This document shows, in pieces, positions 1-6,475 of a stretch of DNA of 6,809 nt. The stretch covers positions 1-6,809 of the forward strand of contig JAISHZ010000132.1 in NCBI GenBank assembly GCA_031262285.1, in the 5' to 3' direction. Both the position numbers and the translations under genes were made by a program. The notes under the pieces were generated by a model that worked only from the letters and a program-made list of their open reading frames with translations, did no database searches and had not been told where the DNA came from. The first letter of the stretch is position 1; every line of letters begins with the position of its first letter. The DNA is from Lachnospiraceae bacterium. Lineage in GTDB: Bacteria; Bacillota_A; Clostridia; Lachnospirales; Lachnospiraceae.

Positions 1-699
1 CGTAATGATGAGTTCGTTATCCGAACGATATCGAAGCGCTTTCTTTTCCTTGCGATTCACGCTAGATCCAGCTTCTTCTTCAAGGTTAGATACTTGATCG
101 ATCTCTCTTCGGTAACGTAGTGCCATGAGATTGTTGTGATCTATGTCTAAACTACGACTGACCTCTCTCGCGGCGCGATCCCAAGTTGCTGAATCAATAT
201 ACAATAAAGCAAGCAATAAATGCGCTCTGATGAAATTGGGATTTAGGGATAGTACTTTTTTTAGTTGAATAATCGCTAAATCTTTACTTCCTTGGCGGCA
301 ATAGGTTAACGCTTGATTGTATTTTTTTATCGTTTGGTTGATCGCGTCTAGTCTTGTACCGCTGTGCTGTATCATTTCGATATAATCGCTTGCGATATTC
401 TTGTCCGACCGAAGGTTCTTACTGATAACCCATTCGCCAAGTGCGGCGACTACTTCGCCCATCTCATAATAAACCATCCCTAAGAGGTTACGCGCGTCCG
501 TGTGAAGCTTATTGAATTTTATGCTTTCTTTTAGGCTCACGATGGCACCGGAAAGGTCTCTAATCTGCGCTTTTTCCAACCCTTCATTGTACAAACGGTT
601 AGAAGACATCATGATTTTTTTGTATATTCGTACATCTGTTCTGCAGGCAGTACAGAAGTCATGCTCGGATAGACGGCACCCGCAATGATAACAAAACAT
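1..699 (-). CDS. Zinc-ribbon and TPR repeat protein, 3' end outside window
   Basis: The reading frame starts with ATG at 699 and stays open for 233 codons to the left edge, so the C-terminus is missing. The N-terminus carries two CxxC pairs (C3/C6 and C16/C19), a short zinc ribbon. After it come helical repeats with TPR spacing: roughly residues 34-64, 67-97, 125-155 and 159-189, the last two with typical 'LSLNPNFIRAHLLLALLY' and 'LDIDHNNLMALRY' turns. The last 30 visible residues are basic and charged. The ribosome binding site GAGGAG (709-714) is 9 nt from the ATG and lies within the last two sense codons of the upstream gene, which suggests translational coupling. TPR domains mediate protein-protein contacts; the partner cannot be told from sequence. 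From memory, similar proteins in Lachnospiraceae lie near Hsp70-type genes; that is recall, not something seen here. Confidence 0.85.
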   Translation of the reverse strand, partial: MFCYHCGCRLSEHDFCTACRTDVRIYKKIMMSSNRLYNEGLEKAQIRDLSGAIVSLKESIKFNKLHTDARNLLGMVYYEMGEVVAALGEWVISKNLRSDKNIASDYIEMIQHSGTRLDAINQTIKKYNQALTYCRQGSKDLAIIQLKKVLSLNPNFIRAHLLLALLYIDSATWDRAAREVSRSLDIDHNNLMALRYRREIDQVSNLEEEAGSSVNRKEKKALRYRSDNELIIT

Positions 700-705
700 G
701 TTTGC

Positions 706-864
706 CTACTCCTCGTTTTCTTCCTTTGCTTGTTCGGACTCTTTTACGATTTTTACCACCAAATCCGCAACATCGTTTAAGTCTTGGTTATAGATCGCAT
801 CCTCTGCGTCTTCTACTTCCAAACTCGGATGGAATTTCTTCAGTTCCTCTTCAAAATTTATCAT
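706..864 (-). CDS. Small acidic protein of unknown function (52 aa)
   Basis: ATG at 864, TAG at 706-708. The product begins MINFEEELKKFHPSLEVED and is strongly acidic, with a glutamate-rich tail (KEENEE). It has no membrane segment, signal peptide or cysteine; it is probably cytoplasmic and largely helical. A GAGG motif (876-879) lies 11 nt before the start, a rather long spacing. Its final codons GAG GAG TAG double as the ribosome binding site of the zinc-ribbon TPR gene, whose ATG is only 6 nt after this stop. The two are therefore almost certainly one operon, and a shared role or regulated expression ratio is likely. I do not recognise the function. Reality of the gene is supported by the tight junction, the coherent composition and the promoter upstream. 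Confidence 0.72.
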   Translation of the reverse strand: MINFEEELKKFHPSLEVEDAEDAIYNQDLNDVADLVVKIVKESEQAKEENEE

Positions 865-913
865 TGTACTTTAAACCTCGCATATCTTTGGGGGACATCC
901 TACTCATAATAGC

Positions 914-924
914 GGGATTATCCC
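914..924. repeat. Perfect 11-bp palindrome in the operon leader
   Basis: GGGATTATCCC is a perfect palindrome around a central T. It lies about 20-30 nt downstream of the predicted transcription start of the 52-aa/TPR operon, where a repressor operator would be well placed. It is short, so chance is possible. Confidence 0.35.
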
Positions 925-949
925 AAAAAATCAATGCTTATCTTCATAA

Positions 950-977
950 ATTATAAGAAAGAATCGTGCCATTCCGA
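950..977 (-). promoter_or_regulatory. Promoter of the small acidic protein/TPR operon
   Basis: On the minus strand there is a perfect -10 box TATAAT (950-955), with transcription expected to begin near 943, about 80 nt before the 52-aa gene. The -35 region (TCGGAA at 972-977, 16 nt spacing) matches the consensus poorly, so the promoter may be weak or activator-dependent. It lies between the end of the kinase gene and the operon, which gives the operon its own start of transcription. Confidence 0.5.
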
Positions 978-999
978 CAGCATGAACGGACATATGGCA
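967..999. terminator. Imperfect stem-loop after the kinase gene, possible weak terminator
   Basis: TGCCAT (967-972) and TCCG (973-976) pair with CGGA (987-990) and ATGGCA (994-999), leaving a 10-nt loop and a 3-nt bulge. Read leftward it follows the kinase stop by about 50 nt and is followed by a T-rich but interrupted stretch (CGATTCTTTCTT). It could end kinase transcripts weakly. It also overlaps the -35 region of the next promoter, so it might instead be a binding site. No better terminator is visible between the kinase and the next operon. Confidence 0.27.
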
Positions 1000-1050
1000 A
1001 GTGTCTTTATATTTCGACGAGATGTTATAGATTTGAGTGCGTAATTCGCC

Positions 1051-2928
1051 CTACCCGGCTACTTTCTCTTGTATCTGAAAACTCTTCATAATTTCTTGAA
1101 TCAGAACATTTCGATCTATCGGTTTCCCCAAGTGACTGTTCATTCCGGCATCGAGGCAATTGTCTACATCTTCTTTTAATGCGTTCGCCGTCATCGCGAT
1201 AATTTGAAGTGATCCCGCTCTGGGCGTTCCGAATGCTCTGATAATACGCGTTGCGGTCAGTCCATCCATCTTGGGCATCTGTACATCCATCAAGATCAAA
1301 TCGATGGACTCGTTCGATCGAAAAGCATCCACCGCTTCTTCGCCGTCTGCGGCGTGTAGTATAGATACACCGATATCCTCCAGCATCGAGGTTACGATAT
1401 CTCTGTTGATCTCCATATCATCAACCACTAAAATTGTTTTATTGGAAAAATCAATTTCTGCTTCAATCGTATCCTCTATCTGAGCGCTCTGGATATCCTG
1501 TGTTCCCGTTGTTACATTTATTTCAAAATAAAAAGTACTGCCGCCTCCCGGCTCCGATTCAACCCCTATCATTCCATCCATCGCTTCAACGATCGCTTTG
1601 GAAATCGCCAGTCCCAGACCGGTTCCTCCGAAGCGGCGTGTCGTAGACTTATCCGCTTGCTCGAAGGGATTAAAAATTCGTGTCTGATCCTCCTTAGGGA
1701 TACCGACCCCGTTGTCTTTCACCATAAAATACAAGCGAAGGTGATCTGCTTCGCGCGCCATAAGCTTCGCTTCAAGTAAAACCGTCCCTCCCTTTTCGGT
1801 AAATTTCAAGGCATTACTCAATAAATTCATCAAAACTTGACTGAGTCGCTGGTCGTCTGCAAAGAGAACTTCCGGTATTTCAGGATCTAGTTGTGTTTGG
1901 AAGGTGATTTCCTTTTGCGCCATATCCGATTGAAAGTGATCTGTCAAAGAATTCATGAATTGACGAAAAGTAAAATTCGTTGGCGATATAGTAAATTTAT
2001 GTTCCTGTATTTTGGAGATGTCCAGTATGTCGTTTACTATAGTCAATAGATGCTTGGAAGCGTATTGAATTTTCCCTAAATACTCTGCCTTATCGGCATT
2101 AGCTCTGTGCATAGCGATATCAGTCATACCAATAATCATGTTGAGCGGCGTACGAATTTCATGACTCATCGAAGACAGAAATTGGCTTTTGGCACGAGAG
2201 GCCTCTTCGCTCTGTTTCGCGCGACTCCGAAACATCTGTACACAGATCGCCGTAAACAAAACACAGGCAAGTAAGGCGGCCAGATGTAGTCCCGTTAATA
2301 TTTTCATTTGTTTTTCTTGGGTATGTAGGTTATACCGCAGCCCATCAACGCCCGCTATATAGGCGACATTTCCTTCGGGGTCATAGATTGGCGCAAACGC
2401 AGAGATAAAACTTACTTCATCAATCTCCTCCGTCACTGTAAAATACGCGCTATGATCGTCATAATTAAGGCTTTCCACTTCGGAGAGATCCATGCTGGCG
2501 ACCTCTCCGGCAGCAGCTTTGCGGGACGCGTCCACACTGACACGCGGCATACCGGGACGCGCTAATGTTTGCGGATCCGTGTCACTGTCGATGACGAATT
2601 CCTCACTTAGGTCCGGCATCAATCGCAGATAATATACAAACATCAGATCCATCTGATTGGCAAAATCAATCAATTGGCTGCGCAATTGTTCGCCCTCCGG
2701 CGAAAAAACATCTTCCGGTGTCGTGATTTCTTCTAATCGTTCATACGAAACAAAGTTCGCTGCCGCAACCGCTGTCGATTCTAAGCGTTTCCTGACTTCG
2801 TCAATAATCAGATCCGTCGATACTTGCGCCGATTGGTAGGTTTGCAAGGTGGCGATCAGCATCAACAACAAAGAAAACGCTGAGAGAACAATGAACAATG
2901 TGGTCATGATATGTGATTTTGGTTTCAC
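1051..2928 (-). CDS. Orphan hybrid sensor histidine kinase with extracytoplasmic sensor and receiver domain
   Basis: With the GTG start the protein has 625 residues. A basic N-terminus leads into membrane segment 1 (about 8-30). An extracytoplasmic domain of about 180 residues follows (31-211), ending in '[17 protein letters not shown]', a pattern typical of Cache/PAS-like sensors. Membrane segment 2 is about 212-232. The kinase core has an H-box [11 protein letters not shown] (His256), an N-box NLLSNALKF (Asn372), DNGVGI (Asp405), an F-box IFNPFEQ and GGTGLGL (434-440). A receiver domain fills the C-terminus: acidic pair Asp503/504, phospho-acceptor Asp548 in LMDVQMP, Thr580 and Lys602. All catalytic residues are present. 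There is no HPt domain and no DNA-binding regulator nearby, so output needs a partner elsewhere. The first ATG at 2988 would add 20 residues but lies in the promoter -10 box; the GTG at 2928 has a GGAGG site 9 nt before it. The ligand is unknown. Confidence 0.95.
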   Translation of the reverse strand: MKPKSHIMTTLFIVLSAFSLLLMLIATLQTYQSAQVSTDLIIDEVRKRLESTAVAAANFVSYERLEEITTPEDVFSPEGEQLRSQLIDFANQMDLMFVYYLRLMPDLSEEFVIDSDTDPQTLARPGMPRVSVDASRKAAAGEVASMDLSEVESLNYDDHSAYFTVTEEIDEVSFISAFAPIYDPEGNVAYIAGVDGLRYNLHTQEKQMKILTGLHLAALLACVLFTAICVQMFRSRAKQSEEASRAKSQFLSSMSHEIRTPLNMIIGMTDIAMHRANADKAEYLGKIQYASKHLLTIVNDILDISKIQEHKFTISPTNFTFRQFMNSLTDHFQSDMAQKEITFQTQLDPEIPEVLFADDQRLSQVLMNLLSNALKFTEKGGTVLLEAKLMAREADHLRLYFMVKDNGVGIPKEDQTRIFNPFEQADKSTTRRFGGTGLGLAISKAIVEAMDGMIGVESEPGGGSTFYFEINVTTGTQDIQSAQIEDTIEAEIDFSNKTILVVDDMEINRDIVTSMLEDIGVSILHAADGEEAVDAFRSNESIDLILMDVQMPKMDGLTATRIIRAFGTPRAGSLQIIAMTANALKEDVDNCLDAGMNSHLGKPIDRNVLIQEIMKSFQIQEKVAG

Positions 2929-2935
2929 GCAAAAA

Positions 2936-2942
2936 TTCCTCC
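2936..2942 (-). promoter_or_regulatory. Ribosome binding site that selects the GTG start of the kinase
   Basis: GGAGGAA on the minus strand, with 9 nt between its last G and the GTG at 2928-2926. Neither the ATG at 2988 nor the in-frame ATG at 2907 (codon 8 of the GTG form) has a comparable site. This, with the promoter position, decides the start. Confidence 0.75.
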
Positions 2943-2961
2943 GGATGATCCATGCGTTTAT

Positions 2962-2986
2962 GTTTGAAAACGGTTTTCTTTCAAAC
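2962..2986. repeat. Nested inverted repeat at the kinase transcription start
   Basis: GTTTGAAA (2962-2969) and TTTCAAAC (2979-2986) are perfect 8-bp arms 9 nt apart. Inside and overlapping them, GAAAAC (2966-2971) and GTTTTC (2973-2978) form a second perfect palindrome around G2972. The element abuts the -10 box and covers the expected transcription start near 2980, so it is well placed as an operator or as a hairpin at the very 5' end of the kinase mRNA. Confidence 0.6.
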
Positions 2987-3014
2987 ATTATACGTCAATG
3001 ACATAGAAAGTCAA
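2987..3014 (-). promoter_or_regulatory. Promoter of the sensor kinase gene
   Basis: On the minus strand, -35 TTGACT (3009-3014), a 16-nt spacer and a perfect -10 TATAAT (2987-2992). Transcription should start near 2980, giving a leader of about 50 nt before the GTG at 2928. The -10 box contains part of the upstream ATG at 2988, which would therefore not be in the transcript. Confidence 0.7.
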
Positions 3015-3082
3015 ACGACATTGTTTAAAGCAATATTGATTTAGGAGTCAAAAGCTTGATACCTACGAATTTTCACAACTCC

Positions 3083-3111
3083 TTGTCAATTAGCTCTATG
3101 AAATATATAAT
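3083..3111 (+). promoter_or_regulatory. Promoter of the PLDc_N/ABC transporter operon
   Basis: -35 TTGTCA (3083-3088), a 17-nt spacer and a perfect -10 TATAAT (3106-3111). Transcription is expected near 3118, about 48 nt before the first gene. It faces away from the kinase promoter, with about 68 nt between the two -35 boxes, so a regulator bound between them could affect both. Confidence 0.75.
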
Positions 3112-3165
3112 GATCTATGTAACATTATCCGAGACAATACACATATCTGCATAGGAGAAACCGTT

Positions 3166-3366
3166 ATGTTTGATTTGCAAGCATATCTACCTTTTTTAAT
3201 ACCACTGGCTATCATCCAATATGGGTTAACAATCGCTGCAATCATTCATGTGTGTAAAGCGAAAACCTTCCGATTTGGCAAACGACCTTTGTGGATCGTC
3301 TTATCTCTCATATCAATCATTGGTCCGGTATTATACTTTACCATAGGTAGAGCGGATACAGATTAA
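3166..3366 (+). CDS. PLDc_N-type small membrane protein (YxlE-like)
   Basis: A 66-residue protein with two membrane segments (about 8-29 and 42-61) joined by a basic loop (KAKTFRFGKR). The second segment ends in 'IIGPVLYFTIGR', the hallmark of the PLDc_N (phospholipase D nuclease N-terminal) family of small membrane proteins, which lack the catalytic PLD domain. The ribosome binding site AGGAG (3153-3157) is 8 nt before the ATG. It is the first gene of a three-gene operon with an ABC ATPase and permease, the same order as B. subtilis yxlE-yxlF-yxlG. In that locus YxlE is associated with negative control of sigma-Y, but no sigma factor gene is present here, so a role as an accessory subunit or modulator of the transporter is equally possible. 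Confidence 0.88.
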   Translation: MFDLQAYLPFLIPLAIIQYGLTIAAIIHVCKAKTFRFGKRPLWIVLSLISIIGPVLYFTIGRADTD

Positions 3367-3400
3367 TAAGGCTTTTTTTCAATTACTCTGATCGAACATA

Positions 3401-3414
3401 GCGCGTAATCGCGC
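3401..3414 (+). repeat. GCGCG/CGCGC hairpin before the ABC ATPase ribosome binding site
   Basis: GCGCG (3401-3405), loop TAAT, CGCGC (3410-3414). It ends 3 nt before the AGGTGA ribosome binding site (3418-3423) of the ATPase gene. A similar hairpin stands before the permease gene. There is no T-run after it, so it is not a terminator; the T-run at 3373-3379 lies before it and has no stem of its own. Confidence 0.45.
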
Positions 3415-3429
3415 GACAGGTGACGAACC

Positions 3430-4341
3430 ATGCATACATTGACTGTTTCAGGACTTTCCAAAAGCTTTGGTCAGACCAAAGTCATTGATGATATCTCCTT
3501 CGATGTGCCGCAAGGCAGTATTTTAGGATTCATCGGTGCCAATGGTGCGGGCAAAACCACAACGATGAAAATGATACTTGGGTTGCTACCGGCTGATCGC
3601 GGCGACATCTTCGTGTGCGGCGAGAAAGTTGCCTTTGGCGAAACCAAGACCAATCGTCACATCGGATATTTACCGGATGTGCCGGAATTTTACGGCTATA
3701 TGCGACCAAAAGAATACTTACAATTGTGCGGTGAAATCGTCGGATTAAGCAGTACCGAAACCTCACGCCGCATCGATGAGCTTTTAGAGATTGTTGGTTT
3801 ATCGAATGTAAATAAGAAGATTAGCGCCTTTTCCCGAGGAATGAAACAGCGATTGGGCATGGCGCAAGCATTGATCAATGAACCGAAACTTTTGATTTGC
3901 GATGAACCCACCTCCGCCCTTGACCCAATGGGCAGAAAAGAGATTTTGGACATCCTAAAGCGCATCAAAGGAAAAAGTACAGTAATTTTTTCCACGCACA
4001 TCTTGTCTGATGTGGAACAAATCTGTGATAGTGTGGCTGTTTTAAGCGGAGGGCATATCGTTTTGTCCGGAACCTTGCCCGACCTTCGCGCAAAGCGTCA
4101 ATCGGATTCCATTCGGATAGAATTTGCTTCCTCTGCGGACAAAGAACAGTTTGCGGCTGAGGCACCCGGATTATTGAACGACGCAGAAATTGCTGATACA
4201 ATCTTACTCCTGCACACAGCGGATCGTGAAACATCACAACGCGAGATTCTGAGGATTTTAACCAATCGTGATATTTTACCTCTCAAAATAGAAGTAATAG
4301 AACCAACCATTGAAAGCTTGTATTTAGAAGTAACCGGTTAA
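3430..4341 (+). CDS. ABC-2 type transporter ATP-binding protein (YxlF/CcmA-like)
   Basis: A complete 303-residue ATPase subunit. Walker A is GANGAGKTT (36-44, Lys42), the signature is FSRGMKQRLG (134-143) in place of LSGGQ, Walker B is LLICDEP with Asp158/Glu159, the D-loop is SALDP, and the switch histidine is His190. The Q-loop position reads IGYLPD, with Asp83 where many ABC proteins have Gln; acidic residues there are usual in this CcmA-like subfamily. Residues 220-303 form the C-terminal extension common in drug and antibiotic exporters of this class. It powers export through the permease encoded next, in the cytoplasm at the membrane face. The ribosome binding site AGGTGA (3418-3423) lies 6 nt before the ATG; the gap after the PLDc_N gene is 63 nt with no terminator. 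The substrate cannot be deduced. Confidence 0.95.
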   Translation: MHTLTVSGLSKSFGQTKVIDDISFDVPQGSILGFIGANGAGKTTTMKMILGLLPADRGDIFVCGEKVAFGETKTNRHIGYLPDVPEFYGYMRPKEYLQLCGEIVGLSSTETSRRIDELLEIVGLSNVNKKISAFSRGMKQRLGMAQALINEPKLLICDEPTSALDPMGRKEILDILKRIKGKSTVIFSTHILSDVEQICDSVAVLSGGHIVLSGTLPDLRAKRQSDSIRIEFASSADKEQFAAEAPGLLNDAEIADTILLLHTADRETSQREILRILTNRDILPLKIEVIEPTIESLYLEVTG

Positions 4342-4348
4342 GCCAAGT

Positions 4349-4366
4349 GCGCGAAATGCAACGCGC
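4349..4366 (+). repeat. GCGCG/CGCGC hairpin before the ABC permease ribosome binding site
   Basis: GCGCG (4349-4353), an 8-nt loop, CGCGC (4362-4366). It lies in the 40-nt gap between ATPase and permease, 5 nt before the AGGA ribosome binding site (4372-4375). It mirrors the hairpin before the ATPase gene and might tune translation or protect the mRNA end. Confidence 0.45.
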
Positions 4367-4381
4367 GAGATAGGAATATAG

Positions 4382-5149
4382 ATGAGAGCTTTTATTGCAT
4401 TTACAAAAAAAGAGTTTGTCGAGAGCCTGCGTACCTACCGAATATTGATCTTGTCGGCAGTTTTTCTAATACTAGGTGTGATGAGCCCGCTAACCGCGAA
4501 AATTATGCCTGATCTGTTCAGCGGGATCGATTTAGGAGGTGGTCTGACCATCACCGTGCCGGAGCCTACCGCCATGGATTCGTGGTCTCAATTTTTCAAA
4601 AATGTTGGTCAGATGGGTATGCTACTTTTGATCATCACATTTTGCGGGATTATGGCCAATGAATTTAGCCGGGGAACCCTGGTCAACCTGCTGACAAAAG
4701 GATTGAAACGCCACATAGTCGTATTGTCCAAATTTCTGGCAGCAAGTATTCTATGGACAGCAAGCTATCTGCTTTGCCTCTCAGTTTGCTATGCTTATAC
4801 GGAATTCTATTGGCCCGCCGTCGTTTTATACGACCCCTTTTTCGCATTTCTATCGCCATGGCTGTTCGGGGAATTTTTAATTGCTCTGTTGATTTTAGGC
4901 GGCATCCTATTTCGTAATTTCTACGGCAGCCTCTTTACATGCTTTGCTGTCATCATTGTGCTGAGTTTACTCAATATCAACCCGCAATTTCAAAAGTATA
5001 ATCCTATTATGCTTGCAAGCGGCACACTCAGCCTATTAAACGCACAAAAAGAAACAGCCGACTTTATACCGGCTGCTATCCTTTGCGCTTGTCTTATTGT
5101 GGTGCTGATAGCAGGTTCGATCGTTGCTTTTTATAAAAAGAAGATTTGA
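4382..5149 (+). CDS. ABC-2 type transporter permease (YxlG-like)
   Basis: A 255-residue membrane protein with about six predicted membrane segments (21-39, 77-93, 113-138, 154-176, 181-198, 228-250). It has the ABC-2 architecture: a short cytoplasmic N-terminus (FTKKEFVESLRTYR) whose helix should contact the ATPase, a larger extracytoplasmic loop after segment 1 (about 40-75), and 'ANEFSRGTLVNLLTKG' after segment 2, typical of the family (the position of E-x-x-x-GT-x-x-x-L in NatB/YxlG-like permeases). It ends in a basic YKKKI tail, inside the cell. It forms the channel for the ATPase encoded 40 nt upstream; the ribosome binding site AGGA is 6 nt before the ATG. As a half-size permease it would act as a homodimer. 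No good intrinsic terminator follows; the next gene is convergent, 36 nt away. Confidence 0.93.
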   Translation: MRAFIAFTKKEFVESLRTYRILILSAVFLILGVMSPLTAKIMPDLFSGIDLGGGLTITVPEPTAMDSWSQFFKNVGQMGMLLLIITFCGIMANEFSRGTLVNLLTKGLKRHIVVLSKFLAASILWTASYLLCLSVCYAYTEFYWPAVVLYDPFFAFLSPWLFGEFLIALLILGGILFRNFYGSLFTCFAVIIVLSLLNINPQFQKYNPIMLASGTLSLLNAQKETADFIPAAILCACLIVVLIAGSIVAFYKKKI

Positions 5150-5166
5150 TAGTGGTTATAATTAAG

Positions 5167-5187
5167 AAATTCAATCTGACCGAATTT
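5167..5187. repeat. Short AT-rich inverted repeat between convergent genes
   Basis: AAATTC (5167-5172) and GAATTT (5182-5187), separated by 9 nt, lie between the permease stop and the end of the convergent small membrane gene. The stem is short and AT-rich with no T-run, so terminator function is doubtful; it is recorded because no better terminator is seen for either operon. Confidence 0.2.
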
Positions 5188-5371
5188 ATGTGATAATAGT
5201 TGCAATGATGAATGCACTTATTAACAGAAACTTGACACACATAATGACAAATGCAGCTAACACAATTCTACCTCGCTTTTTGAGCTTTTGCCACAAAATA
5301 ATCACGGTAATCGTTGGAGCCGTCGCACTAATTGAAAAGAATATGACGCTCAGAATTTGATTGCTATTCAT
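5186..5371 (-). CDS. Small two-helix membrane protein of unknown function (61 aa)
   Basis: Starting at ATG 5371 the protein is 61 residues: a membrane segment at about 6-27, a basic loop WQKLKKRGR, and a second segment at about 35-60 that runs to the C-terminus (IIATIIT). A GAGG site (5378-5381) is 6 nt before this ATG. A longer form beginning with TTG at 5449, overlapping the lipoprotein stop as TTGA, is open but has no convincing ribosome binding site and would add a hydrophilic extension. It lies 74 nt downstream of the lipoprotein gene in the same direction, probably the same transcript. I do not recognise the family; the fold resembles many small membrane proteins, so no function is assigned. 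Confidence 0.62.
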   Translation of the reverse strand: MNSNQILSVIFFSISATAPTITVIILWQKLKKRGRIVLAAFVIMCVKFLLISAFIIATIIT

Positions 5372-5445
5372 TGCTATCCTCATTTCATATTGTTCGGATA
5401 TATTCTGCATTGAACTATATCTGATCAATAATAAAGCGTAATATC

Positions 5446-6393
5446 TCAATATCCGCTATAAGCATCAGTATAATTAAACTCCAGCCATTGCTGCTCAATC
5501 GAAACCGTATCACCCTTTGTATTTAAAATGGATACAACATCCGCCATCGCACTCCCGTGATCATATCCCCACATGTATTGATAAACCAATATTCTTTCTT
5601 CGTTATTCCATTGAATAATCTCAAAGCGATACACGCAATCCAACTCACAAATATTTACCTTATACAGTTGGCGTTCATCATAGAGATTGTAAATATCTTC
5701 AGTGTAGTTAACTACAAATCTCAAATCACCATCGTAATCTCTAATTTCAACCTTGTGATCATCGGTATAAGATCCAATTCGATAGAAAACATCCCTAAAA
5801 AACTCATGTTCATATTCTCTCGAAATAGCCTCTACAGACACTTCATTTTCACCCGGAGTAAACAAGAAGAAATCATGTGTTCCTTGCCCTCCATTCCCAT
5901 GACTATCAAAAAAAAGAATCAATTCCCTATTGCCATCGCCATCGCTATCCGTCGTCCGTAAATCCACAATATGAGCAATATAGTAATTTAGCATAAATGG
6001 ATTTTCATATCCTTCAAATTCGACTTTTAATTCGTCGATAAACCTCGAACCTTCCATCTCCTTCATCTTTATATTTATGCTAACATTTACTCCTGATAAT
6101 TCAAACGCAACACTTCCTGTTTCGTTTAATTGGCGAAACCATTCCTCATCTTGTTCATTCGTAATTATTGGGAATGTTTCTTTTTCTTTTGGTGGCATGG
6201 TTTCACCATTGCTTGCATTGTTCGTTTGGGATCCTTGGTTTATCTTAGGCTCTTCTATTGTGGTTCCTTCAGATTTGCCTAATGAAATAGTTGTATTGAA
6301 TACAGGTTCAATTTCCTCCGTGTTTTTATGACAAGCAAAGGTACTGATACAGAAAAGCAGTAATATGATAATTACAATGTTTTTGTTTTTCAT
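5446..6393 (-). CDS. Secreted lipoprotein of unknown function with an Asp-rich metal-binding-like loop
   Basis: The start is the ATG at 6393, preceded by AAAGGAGA (6399-6406). The 315-residue product has a basic N-terminus (MKNKN), a hydrophobic core and a lipobox TFAC, so Cys21 should be lipidated and the protein anchored to the outer face of the membrane. Residues 22-75 are a flexible Thr/Ser/Asn/Pro/Glu-rich linker. The folded part (about 80-315) includes DSDGDGNREL (149-158), a DxDxDG loop like those of FG-GAP/EF-hand-type calcium sites, followed by a Gly-rich DSHGNGGQG, and a second Asp-rich turn, RDYDGD (218-223). Two cysteines (249, 253) might form a disulfide. The frame stays open upstream to 6807, but that stretch runs through a terminator and two tRNA genes and is not coding. 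The family is not recognised; a beta-rich extracellular binding protein is an inference. Confidence 0.85.
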   Translation of the reverse strand: MKNKNIVIIILLLFCISTFACHKNTEEIEPVFNTTISLGKSEGTTIEEPKINQGSQTNNASNGETMPPKEKETFPIITNEQDEEWFRQLNETGSVAFELSGVNVSINIKMKEMEGSRFIDELKVEFEGYENPFMLNYYIAHIVDLRTTDSDGDGNRELILFFDSHGNGGQGTHDFFLFTPGENEVSVEAISREYEHEFFRDVFYRIGSYTDDHKVEIRDYDGDLRFVVNYTEDIYNLYDERQLYKVNICELDCVYRFEIIQWNNEERILVYQYMWGYDHGSAMADVVSILNTKGDTVSIEQQWLEFNYTDAYSGY

Positions 6394-6475
6394 CTGAATC
6401 TCCTTTGATGCTGACAATACGATGTTCCACCGCATGCACGTTGTTCTTCGCATAATCAATTTGCTTTCTACGCCA

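Noticed and set aside
702..956. A rightward 84-codon frame
   Set aside because: It is antisense to the 52-aa gene and its leader; its low-complexity Pro/Leu/Arg/Ser content is typical of a shadow frame and it has no ribosome binding site.
3043..3083. AGGAGT/ACTCCT inverted pair in the divergent promoter region
   Set aside because: Only 6 bp with 29 nt between arms; expected by chance in a region of this size.
3056..3154. A 32-codon rightward frame (TTG start) preceded by AGGAG, ending in the ribosome binding site of the PLDc_N gene
   Set aside because: The promoter of the PLDc_N operon lies inside it, so it would not be transcribed from there; no upstream rightward promoter is visible and the product is nondescript.
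3471..4310. Several leftward frames within the ABC ATPase gene
   Set aside because: They are shadows of a gene with all ABC motifs; none has a ribosome binding site or recognisable domain.
5127..5140. Perfect palindrome CTTTTTATAAAAAG near the end of the permease gene
   Set aside because: It lies in codons for the Phe-Tyr-Lys-rich tail, is purely A/T in the stem apart from the end pair, and is a likely product of AAA/TTT codons.
5557..5961. A rightward 134-codon frame inside the lipoprotein gene
   Set aside because: It is antisense to a well-supported lipoprotein gene, with Ile-rich composition from AT-rich DNA and no motif.
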